From: Paenalkalicoccus suaedae
GTDB taxonomy: Bacteria > Bacillota > Bacilli > Bacillales > Salisediminibacteriaceae
NCBI RefSeq assembly: GCF_006965545.2
Contig: NZ_CP041372.2
Coordinates: 806,001-870,000 of the forward strand
Reading direction: 5' to 3'
DNA: 64,000 nucleotides
Positions 16,109 through 23,486 of the stretch are shown here, piece after piece; the stretch's first letter is position 1; each line of letters begins with the position of its first letter. Under the pieces are notes generated by a model that saw nothing but the letters and a program-made list of their open reading frames with translations, was not told the DNA's origin and did not search any database. Position numbers and translations under genes: made by a program.

Positions 16109-16355
16109 GTGCTAAAACTGGAGAGGTCGGTGCTAAATTCGGAGAAGGTGGTGACAAAATGCGGTAGGTTGGTGCAAAAATGCCGGAGGTTTGTGCCAAA
16201 TTCGTAAACGTCAAAGGAACCACACCTTCTCCGTAGGTGTGGTTCCTTTGACGTTTACCAAATTCAGAAGACTTTGTGCAAAAAAGGGAATAAAATAGGA
16301 GGTGAACAAGCGTGATGCGCGGGTGAAGCTGTAGTTGTCGCGCAGATCGTCATAG
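16109..16355 (+). repeat. Phased array C1 with conserved 75-bp tail
   Basis: Cores of the form GTG(C/A)(T/A/C)AAA start at 16109, 16130, 16151, 16172 and 16193, exactly 21 bp apart. The next core is at 16276, which is again 21 bp away once the 62-bp insertion and duplication (16204-16265) is removed. The last unit runs into the tail shared with C2 and C3: AGGAGG (16297), GTGATG (16312) and the pair TGCGCG (16316-16321)/CGCGCA (16339-16344). The array sits between two minus-strand genes. The remainder of 15966-16416 holds only the terminator. Confidence 0.9.
16196..16265 (+). mobile_element. 54-bp perfect-hairpin insertion with 8-bp target duplication
   Basis: The direct repeat CCAAATTC (16196-16203 and 16258-16265) flanks a 54-bp insert that forms a 24-bp perfect stem (16204-16227 with 16235-16258) with a 7-nt loop. 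It interrupts one unit of array C1. Removing one repeat and the insert gives a unit matching the equivalent unit of array C2 and restores 21-bp phase. No T run follows, so it is not a standard terminator. It looks like a tiny non-autonomous (MITE-like) insertion. Confidence 0.7.
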
Positions 16356-16378
16356 CACCATATCACCACGACTACATA

Positions 16379-16405
16379 ACAAAACCCGCCTCCTCAGGCG
16401 GGTTA
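16379..16405 (-). terminator. Rho-independent terminator of the AbgT operon
   Basis: An 8-bp GC stem (16383-16390 with 16397-16404) is followed on the minus strand by TTTT. It lies 12 bp after the stop of the last operon gene. Confidence 0.85.
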
Positions 16406-16416
16406 TACGTTCCTTC

Positions 16417-17712
16417 CTATTTTCCTAGCATGAGCTTGAATAAACGGCGTGGGCGACCGCGGCGCACGCCTTGCTCTTCGCCGATGGCTTCGGCATAGCC
16501 GGCCTCTTCAAGCTCGTGAAGAATACGGCGAGCGTTTCTCTCTGAGCTTGCGAGCCACGCGGCGAGGTCTTTGGATGTCACCTCATATTGTTGGTGGTAG
16601 CGTGCGTAGGAGAGAATTTTAGAGACAACGCCAGGCGCGACGCGACCTTTAAGCTTATCTACGGCAGGGAGATCACCACTTTGCACAGAGTAAGTCACAC
16701 TATCTGACGATGGGAAGTGCTCGGTTTGACGCTTCTCTTCATCGACTGCATAAATGACGCGTTCGTCGGTGCGACGCACCTGCTGAAGCGCCTCTTGGAC
16801 GTGGGTTTCTGCCTGCATCGCACTATTGCCATAGCCGATTGCAATGCCAATTTGAAGCTTTGTCTGCAAGGACACTTCTTCCATGAGCGCAAACGGAAGC
16901 GGACGTCGTTCGACTTCGCCTCTTGTTGTAAAGAGGTGGAATAATCCATCGCCCATTTGAACAAATGATCCTTTTACATCCTCTGCGTAGCGATATAAAA
17001 TGCGCTTTAAATCAAGTTCTCGGTGCTTGCGGCGGAAGGAATGGTAGTCCTCCAGGCTCGTTGATGGCTCGCGGACATCAATACCAATGATGGCAAGCTG
17101 ATGACTGCGATACCAGCTTGCGGACCGGCGCTCACGAATGAATTTTAACGTCTCACTCACATCAAATCTGCTTGCCGTAATACGATAAACAGGAATGCCT
17201 CTCTCCCGAAGCGTCTGATACACGTAGCGAATGCAAGTTAATGCAATCGTACTTCCATTTTCAGCGTGAGCTTCCGAGTGGAACTGAATAATATCATCCG
17301 CAGAGCGATAGCCATCGTACGAGTAACTCGTCACGTCTAGACCGACTAAATCGTGCTCCGACTTTACGTGTAAAAACTCTTCTTCATCAATCGTATCGAG
17401 GGTGACGTGCGTTGGATTCTTTTCGTGAAAAAACATGTTAAGGAGAGCTCCAACAAGACTCGCACCGTGTAAAGGAGGGAAAAAGGCGTTCTCTGGTTGG
17501 ACAAGTCCTTTTTGCAAAGCATAGGCGTAAGGCGCCTGTCCAGAAAAGAGCCAACAGTCAACGCTACCTTCTGCTTGCTTAATAAGATCTTCTGTTTCTT
17601 CAGTAGTCTCGTAATAGTAGCTCGTCCAATCAAAATCTTCGAATGGACGCACAACCTCCTCCATCATCGAGACGGAGTCCCGTGGACCGAGTATCCCTAA
17701 TCGCACCTTCAT
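16417..17712 (-). CDS. Predicted operon regulator: sensor-like N-domain, nucleotide-cyclase-like middle, winged helix
   Basis: The ATG at 17712 (MKVRLGILGPRD) lies 5 nt after the stop of the amidohydrolase upstream, giving 431 aa; the much longer frame upstream lies inside that gene. Residues 1-170 look like a Rossmann/periplasmic-binding-like sensor. Residues 185-320 resemble a degenerate GGDEF or GTP-cyclohydrolase-III fold (MGDGLFHLF where GGDEF would be, IGIAIGYG later). Residues 355-431 form a winged-helix domain (TSKDLAAWLASSERNARRILHEL) with a basic GRPRR tail. It is probably the transcription factor of the operon. Assignment is from patterns only. Confidence 0.65.
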   Translation of the reverse strand: MKVRLGILGPRDSVSMMEEVVRPFEDFDWTSYYYETTEETEDLIKQAEGSVDCWLFSGQAPYAYALQKGLVQPENAFFPPLHGASLVGALLNMFFHEKNPTHVTLDTIDEEEFLHVKSEHDLVGLDVTSYSYDGYRSADDIIQFHSEAHAENGSTIALTCIRYVYQTLRERGIPVYRITASRFDVSETLKFIRERRSASWYRSHQLAIIGIDVREPSTSLEDYHSFRRKHRELDLKRILYRYAEDVKGSFVQMGDGLFHLFTTRGEVERRPLPFALMEEVSLQTKLQIGIAIGYGNSAMQAETHVQEALQQVRRTDERVIYAVDEEKRQTEHFPSSDSVTYSVQSGDLPAVDKLKGRVAPGVVSKILSYARYHQQYEVTSKDLAAWLASSERNARRILHELEEAGYAEAIGEEQGVRRGRPRRLFKLMLGK

Positions 17713-17717
17713 TAACG

Positions 17718-18947
17718 TCACCTGCCAGCTGTAATCATGTAATGGTAGAGAAGCTCCGTTCCTTTCTCCAAGTCTTGGAGGGAAGCGTGCTCGTTTGGAT
17801 GGTGGCTTAATCCGTCTTTGCAGGGAATAAACAGTAGCCCTGATGGCCATTTTGTCTGCATATTCATCACATCGTGACCAGCGCCACTTTCCATTGGTAA
17901 ACACGTGTATCCGGTTTCGTTCTCTAATTTCATTAGTTTATCACAGATAGTTGCATCAAGGGTGACCGATGGATTCCGAACAAGCACCTGCTTGTCGATA
18001 TCAAAAGAGGAGTCGCTGATAAAGCGATCAATTGCGGCTTCCATTTGCTCCTTTAGCGCATCACTAACGCTCCGAATATCGATGCCGAGCACGACTTCTC
18101 CAGGGATCACATTCATCGCGTTTGGATAGCTTTCGATCGTACTTACCGTTGCGACGAGCGGATAGTCGGCTGATTCATTCAAGGCATTCGCTTGCTTCTG
18201 CACGAATAAGATGAGCTCCGATGCCTCAGGAAGTGCGTCCTGGCGCTGATTCATCGGGGTTGTGCCAGTGTGCCCGGCACGCCCTTTAATCGTCAGCTTT
18301 AACCGAATTGGGCACGCAATCGCGCGAGCGACACCGTACTCCTTGCCCGCATTCTCAATCCGCATCCCTTGCTCAATATGCAGCTCGACAAACGAGCGCA
18401 GTTCATCAGCGTCACGCTCCGCCTCGCGGAATGCAGCTGGATCATAGCCCGCCTCATCAATCGCATCCCCGAGCGTCACCCCATCCTGATCGACCATCGT
18501 CTCGAGCTGTTCCTCCGTAAGCATCCCTGCCATCGCCTTACTCCCAACCGTCGACATAGAAAAACGGGACGATTCTTCTGACACAAAGCAAATTACCTCT
18601 AAAGGATACTCCAACGTTTGGTCTCGATCTTTTAATAGTTTCACCGCACCTAGTGCAGTCAGGATTCCAGCAGCGCCATCATATCCACCGCCGTTTGTAA
18701 CGGTATCTAAATGCGAGCCGTACGCATAGGCAGGACCTGAATTGCGACCTTCTAGTCGTGCGATGACGTTCCCGATTGCGTCAGTGCGAACAGTCATGCC
18801 AAGAGAAGTCGCTAATTCTTTAAAAACGTCTTGAGCCTCTAGTTCTTCTTTCGAAAAACTAAGTCTCGTAAAGCCATTCGGCTGTTCCATTGTTTCCACC
18901 AAATTAAGGGCTCGGATGGTTGTATCTAGCCATGTTTGAATTGTCAT
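17718..18947 (-). CDS. M20 Zn-dependent amidase, hydantoinase/carbamoylase (allantoate amidohydrolase-like)
   Basis: The protein has 409 aa. Metal ligands and catalytic motifs are visible: GSHLDTVTNGGGYDG, the EESSRF pair, ELHIEQG, the dimerisation-domain GRAGHTGTTPM, ESGAGHD and the final SHHPNE. This set defines the N-carbamoyl-amino-acid hydrolase/allantoate amidohydrolase branch. It should cleave a carbamoyl or acyl amide bond in the cytosol. Its start overlaps the stop of the upstream amidohydrolase by 4 nt (translational coupling). The substrate is open. Confidence 0.88.
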   Translation of the reverse strand: MTIQTWLDTTIRALNLVETMEQPNGFTRLSFSKEELEAQDVFKELATSLGMTVRTDAIGNVIARLEGRNSGPAYAYGSHLDTVTNGGGYDGAAGILTALGAVKLLKDRDQTLEYPLEVICFVSEESSRFSMSTVGSKAMAGMLTEEQLETMVDQDGVTLGDAIDEAGYDPAAFREAERDADELRSFVELHIEQGMRIENAGKEYGVARAIACPIRLKLTIKGRAGHTGTTPMNQRQDALPEASELILFVQKQANALNESADYPLVATVSTIESYPNAMNVIPGEVVLGIDIRSVSDALKEQMEAAIDRFISDSSFDIDKQVLVRNPSVTLDATICDKLMKLENETGYTCLPMESGAGHDVMNMQTKWPSGLLFIPCKDGLSHHPNEHASLQDLEKGTELLYHYMITAGR

Positions 18948-20242
18948 GATAGGGTCTCCTTTGCATGATAGCTGCGAACGAGCTGGGTGAGTGCGGCAAC
19001 GGCACTAGGTAGCACGCCTTCGTCGAACGTGAAGCGTGGATGGTGATGTCCAAAAGGAAGCGGCGTGCCAAAGAGAAAGTAGGCAGCTTTGCCACTTTGG
19101 GCGGCGACGTGATTCATCATGTGCGTCGCATCCTCAGATCCACCTAACGAAAGAGGCGGAATCACCCTTTTTACGAGGTCTCCATCAGCTTGAAGACGTT
19201 CGCCAATGGAAGAGCTCGACTCTGCGGTGCTACCGCGTCCAACGGTCTCAATCGTCACGGACACATCGTACATTTCGGCGGCTGCTTGAAGGATGCGTCT
19301 CGCCTCCTTTTCGACATAGGCATTGAGCTCGTCGGTCTCGCCTCGGGTCTCCATCATCATTGTTGCTCGCTCGGCGACGATGTTGCGTCCCTCGCCAGCA
19401 GTAAGTTTACCGACGTTGAGACGCGTAACGCCGTCTCGGTGAGGCGCGATGGCTTGTAGCTGTAAGGAGGCTGTTGCCGCAGCAAGTAGCGCGTTTTTAC
19501 CAGACGAAGGATCCACGCCCGCGTGAGCCGATACACCTTCGAAATGGACGTCGAGCTTGGTCGTTGCGAGGAACTGCGTCGTCCCACTCGCAATCGTCCC
19601 AACCTCTAAATCATGAATGCCGATGTGACCACTCAAATAGTAGTCTTGCTGATCAAGCCAGCCGTTTTCGATCATCGCTAATGCGCCACGACTGCCTTCT
19701 TCTGCTGGTTGAAACAAGAACGTAAGCGTGCCAGAGAGTTGATCTCGGTATTCACAGCAAAGCTTTGCCACATGGACACCAATTGCCGTGTGTCCGTCGT
19801 GACCGCAAGCATGCATGAAGCCGTGATGAGTACTTATGAAGCCCTCGTTAGAAGGCGGGTGATCGGACGTTGCTTCTGTTATTGGTAAACCATCAATATC
19901 AAAACGAAGCGCCGTATTGGGCCCTGGTTTACCTGTATCAAGTACGGCCACGACGCCGGTTAATCCTCCCTGCATACGAGTTAGCAGCTCCTCGTCCACA
20001 CCAGCTTGCTTTGCTAGCTCATAAAACTGTTGCTCCTCGTCTTTTGGTGGAAGCCCCATGCGTCCATCTGGCTTTACGGCGTCACTGCCAACATGAAGGG
20101 TGAGGGGAAGCTCGCGAAGTTCGTTTACAATCGCAGCTGTCGTTTGGTATTCACACCACCCTGGCTCTGGAATAAGGTGAAGCTTTCGGCGTAATTCGGT
20201 GATGCTAGCTGTGTCGATTGGCCATGCGTGTTTGTGTGTCAT
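18944..20242 (-). CDS. M20 amidohydrolase, AbgA-like, 432 aa
   Basis: Zinc-binding HACGHDGHT and PAEEGSRG motifs and a C-terminal HHHPRF segment mark an M20D amidohydrolase. An N-terminal insertion ending in KPDGRMGLPP is like that of AbgA, one subunit of p-aminobenzoyl-glutamate hydrolase. With an AbgT transporter in the same operon, cleavage of an imported N-acyl or aroyl amino acid is likely. The start overlaps the upstream gene by 4 nt. A separate AbgB-like partner is not obvious. Confidence 0.82.
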   Translation of the reverse strand: MTHKHAWPIDTASITELRRKLHLIPEPGWCEYQTTAAIVNELRELPLTLHVGSDAVKPDGRMGLPPKDEEQQFYELAKQAGVDEELLTRMQGGLTGVVAVLDTGKPGPNTALRFDIDGLPITEATSDHPPSNEGFISTHHGFMHACGHDGHTAIGVHVAKLCCEYRDQLSGTLTFLFQPAEEGSRGALAMIENGWLDQQDYYLSGHIGIHDLEVGTIASGTTQFLATTKLDVHFEGVSAHAGVDPSSGKNALLAAATASLQLQAIAPHRDGVTRLNVGKLTAGEGRNIVAERATMMMETRGETDELNAYVEKEARRILQAAAEMYDVSVTIETVGRGSTAESSSSIGERLQADGDLVKRVIPPLSLGGSEDATHMMNHVAAQSGKAAYFLFGTPLPFGHHHPRFTFDEGVLPSAVAALTQLVRSYHAKETLS

Positions 20243-21429
20243 GAAGATTCCTCCTTAGAGGCTTGGTAGGCAAGCTCGGCGAGCATTTCTACGCCGTAAG
20301 GAATCGCGCGCTCATCGATATCAAATAGCGGATCGTGAAGCGGACGCTGGACCTCACGTGACGGAATCGCGGTGCCAAGCCAGTAGTAGGCGCCTTTATA
20401 CTGCTCAAGGAAGCGACCGAAATCCTCGCCACCCATGCTCGGTAAAATCTCCGGCTGAGCATCTTCTCCGTAAGCGTCTTGCACGGTTTTTGCGACTAGT
20501 GCCGCAGCGTCCGCATTGTTACGAGTAGCTGGGTAGCCATCATGATACTTACAGCAAGCAGAGCCACCAAGCATACTAGCGGTTTGCTCGACGATTTGCA
20601 TAAGGCGTGCCTTGACGGTTTGCTTGACGTCCGCTTTATACGTACGAACGGTTCCTTCCAGCACGACATCATCTGCGATCACGTTATAGCGCGAGCCACC
20701 GGTGATTTTCCCTACCGTCACAACGGCAGATTGAAGCGGATCCGTGCTCCGGCTCACTATTGTTTGCAAAGAATTAATCATTTGCGCAGCAATCACAATG
20801 GCGTCGGTCGTTTGATGTGGCATAGAGGCGTGACCCGATGATCCGGTGATGCGGATTTCAAATCGATCGGAATTCCCCATCATCGCTCCAGGGCGTACAC
20901 CAAATGTGCCTACAGGTAAGTCCGGCCACACATGCTGCGCGTAGATCTCGTCAGGAACGTACTCCTTAAAAACGCCTTCGTCCATCATCGCCTGTGCGCC
21001 ACCAATTGGTGCATCCTCCTCTGCCGGTTGAAAGACGAGTAAAATCGTGCCGGACAGCTTGTCTTTTTGCGTATTTAGTAGCTTACCCGCTCCAACGAGC
21101 ATCGCCGTATGCGCATCGTGACCACACGCATGCATCACCCCTTTTTTGTGAGAAACAAAGTCGTGATCGTTCTTCTCGACAATCGGAAGCGCATCCATAT
21201 CTGCGCGAAGGGCGATCGTCTTACCAGGATGAGCTCCTTTAATGATGCCTAAGACTCCATGCGTTGCAAAGCCGTCCTTATAGGGGATGCCGGCTTTTGT
21301 AAGCTCTTCTTTTATGCGAGTAGTCGTCCTTGTTTCCTCATGTGAGAGCTCGGGGAATTGGTGTAGCTCGCGTCTTAGAGATATAATCTCCTCATGAATG
21401 GTTTGACCTAATCCAATAAACATAGACAT
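20239..21429 (-). CDS. M20D amidohydrolase, N-acyl-amino-acid/hippurate hydrolase-like, 396 aa
   Basis: It contains HACGHDAHT, PAEEDAPIGGA, the exosite-domain GSSGHASMPH segment and the C-terminal PSMGGEDFGRFLE with the last zinc ligand. The length fits the aminoacylase/hippuricase/carboxypeptidase Ss1 family. It would act in the cytosol on an N-acylated amino acid. The ORF starts MSMFIGLGQ after GAGAGGATC. It is the second gene of the AbgT operon, separated from it by 82 bp. Confidence 0.87.
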   Translation of the reverse strand: MSMFIGLGQTIHEEIISLRRELHQFPELSHEETRTTTRIKEELTKAGIPYKDGFATHGVLGIIKGAHPGKTIALRADMDALPIVEKNDHDFVSHKKGVMHACGHDAHTAMLVGAGKLLNTQKDKLSGTILLVFQPAEEDAPIGGAQAMMDEGVFKEYVPDEIYAQHVWPDLPVGTFGVRPGAMMGNSDRFEIRITGSSGHASMPHQTTDAIVIAAQMINSLQTIVSRSTDPLQSAVVTVGKITGGSRYNVIADDVVLEGTVRTYKADVKQTVKARLMQIVEQTASMLGGSACCKYHDGYPATRNNADAAALVAKTVQDAYGEDAQPEILPSMGGEDFGRFLEQYKGAYYWLGTAIPSREVQRPLHDPLFDIDERAIPYGVEMLAELAYQASKEESS

Positions 21430-21511
21430 GATCCTCTCTCGTTAAGGTAAAAGCAGAAATGACTGCACCGACAGACGCGTAATACGCCTGTAGCGGAACA
21501 GTCTCTCTGAT

Positions 21512-23050
21512 TTAGAGTCCTGGTGTAATGCCAGGCCCAATTGGGATACCGAGCAGGTTCCAAACGACGAAGATGGCGATCCAAATAAAGAGGAACGACA
21601 TCGCGTAAGGAAGCATGATGGAGAATAGTGTTCCAAAGCCTGCGCGGTTATCGTATTTTTTCATAAAGGCTAGCACCATCGGGACATAGGGATTCATCGG
21701 TGTAATGATGTTAGTTGATGAATCGGCAATGCGATAGGCGAGCTGAATAAATGCTGGGTCGTAGTTTAGGAAATAAAACATCGGAATAAATATTGGTGCC
21801 ATCAGCGCCCACTGAGCGGAGCCACTGAAGATAAAGAGATTTAAGATGGCGCCAAGCAAGATAAAGCCGACGATTAAGCCCATTCCGGTAAAGTTGATTG
21901 CCTCGAGGCCGTTTGCGCTTGTGACGGCGATAAACGTACCGAGGTTTGTCCACTCAAAGTAGGCGATAAATTGCGACGCCGCAAAGATGAGGACGATAAA
22001 ACCACTCATATCCTTCATCGCACTTCCCATAAACTCTGGCACATCGGCTGTTTTTGTGATCGCTTTAACGGTCACTCCGTATGCGACAGCGATGATGATA
22101 AAGAAGAAGAGGATGATTGGAATGATGTTAGATAAAAAGATCGACGGGACGACTGTTCCTTCTTCGCCACGTAAGATGCCGTTAGGTGGCACAATCGTTG
22201 CTGCGACTAAAAGGATATATGCAGCAGCTGCAATTCCAGCGTTGCGAAGCCCTTTAAGCTCTAGCTTTGATGGATGCTCCGCTGTTTGAGAAATCGTGTC
22301 AGGATCCGCATATTTATCGTTAAACTTCCCTAAACGAGGCTCAATCACACGCTCGGTAATCCATCCACCAACGATCATAAGCATTAAGACAGAGAATGCC
22401 ATAAAGAAATAGTTATCAACGGGAGTAACGACAAGATCCGGATTAACGGTTTGTGCCACTTCTGTGCTGATACCGGATAAAAGGGCATCTGTTCCTGTGA
22501 TAAGGAAGTTGGCCGTAAATCCGCCCCCAACACCTGCGAAGCCTGCGGCCATTCCAGCTAGAGGGTGTCGTCCTAAGGAATAAAACACCATCGCAGCAAG
22601 CGGTGGAATAATAACGAAGGCTGCGTCTGAAGCAAGGTTACCAAGTACGCCAACCCCGATAATTACGTATGTAACGAGGCGCACAGGCGCATTAAGAATC
22701 GTCTTCTTCATAAAGGTCTCAATTAAGCCAACCTTTTGCGCGAGTCCAATACCAAACATCATGACAAGAACAAGACCGAGTGGCGCAAAGCCTGTAAAGT
22801 TGTCTAGCATGGACGACAGAATAAATTCAAGACCAGATAAGCTAACCATGTTTTGAATCGAAACGGTTTCGCCATCCTGCGGATGAATAACGGACATATT
22901 TAAGGAACTGAGTGCCCAAGATAATAAAATGACTCCAAGTGCTAAGTAAATAAATAGCATAAACGGGTGAGGCAGTTTGTTCCCTATTCGTTCTACGTTA
23001 TCAAGCATGCGTAAGAAAAAGCCCTTCTTTTGTGCTCCTTCGTTCGACAT
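21512..23050 (-). CDS. AbgT-family transporter, 512 aa
   Basis: Polytopic inner-membrane protein of the AbgT (ABGT) family: N-terminal LRMLDNVERIGNKLPHPF signature, repeated re-entrant segments, GGFTANFLITGTDALLSGIS and, near the C-terminus, the SSTNIITPMNPYVP motif. Family members import p-aminobenzoyl-glutamate or export sulfonamides. The downstream amidohydrolases favour import of an acylated amino acid here. GGAGGGA lies before the ATG. It heads a five-gene operon ending in the predicted regulator. Confidence 0.92.
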   Translation of the reverse strand: MSNEGAQKKGFFLRMLDNVERIGNKLPHPFMLFIYLALGVILLSWALSSLNMSVIHPQDGETVSIQNMVSLSGLEFILSSMLDNFTGFAPLGLVLVMMFGIGLAQKVGLIETFMKKTILNAPVRLVTYVIIGVGVLGNLASDAAFVIIPPLAAMVFYSLGRHPLAGMAAGFAGVGGGFTANFLITGTDALLSGISTEVAQTVNPDLVVTPVDNYFFMAFSVLMLMIVGGWITERVIEPRLGKFNDKYADPDTISQTAEHPSKLELKGLRNAGIAAAAYILLVAATIVPPNGILRGEEGTVVPSIFLSNIIPIILFFFIIIAVAYGVTVKAITKTADVPEFMGSAMKDMSGFIVLIFAASQFIAYFEWTNLGTFIAVTSANGLEAINFTGMGLIVGFILLGAILNLFIFSGSAQWALMAPIFIPMFYFLNYDPAFIQLAYRIADSSTNIITPMNPYVPMVLAFMKKYDNRAGFGTLFSIMLPYAMSFLFIWIAIFVVWNLLGIPIGPGITPGL

Positions 23051-23205
23051 CGAATCCCTCCACTAGTATTCATATTAACGGACATTGTCTGAAATTATTC
23101 CGTTAACAGTAAGATACCATATTATTTGAGAATTGAAAGAGCTAATTTTCAGAAAAGTGAATTTCTCTGTGAGGAATGCTGACAATGGGGCTGATTTTGA
23201 AGGTA

Positions 23206-23385
23206 GTGCTAAATTCGGAGGGGGTTGTGCTGAATGTATGGTCGGTGGTGACAAAATGGCGAGGCTTGGTGCAAAATTGAGCGAAGTTTGTGCTAAATTC
23301 AGAAGGAGTTGTGCAAATAAGGGAATAAATTAGGAGGTTAATGAACGTGATGCGCGGGAGGTGCAGGGGTTGTCGCGCAGATTGT
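23206..23385 (+). repeat. Phased array C2 with conserved 75-bp tail
   Basis: Cores start at 23206, 23227, 23248, 23269, 23290 and 23311, five exact 21-bp steps. The tail follows with the same spacing as in C1: AGGAGG (23332), GTGATG (23347), TGCGCG (23351-23356) and CGCGCA (23374-23379), 17 nt apart. Here the GTGATG frame is open for 24 codons. The array lies in the divergent region 23051-23486 between the AbgT gene and the repeat lipoprotein. Nothing else was recognised there. Confidence 0.92.
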
Positions 23386-23486
23386 TGGGGCATCCTCTTT
23401 TTGATTTGCAAAAATTTGTAACTAAAGTGTATTTGAACCGACTAACTAGTAAGATAATGACGTGATTTTCTGAAAGGAGTAGGTGT

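Noticed and set aside
16014-16223. 69-codon minus-strand frame
   Set aside because: It covers array C1 and half of the hairpin insertion; no RBS and repetitive.
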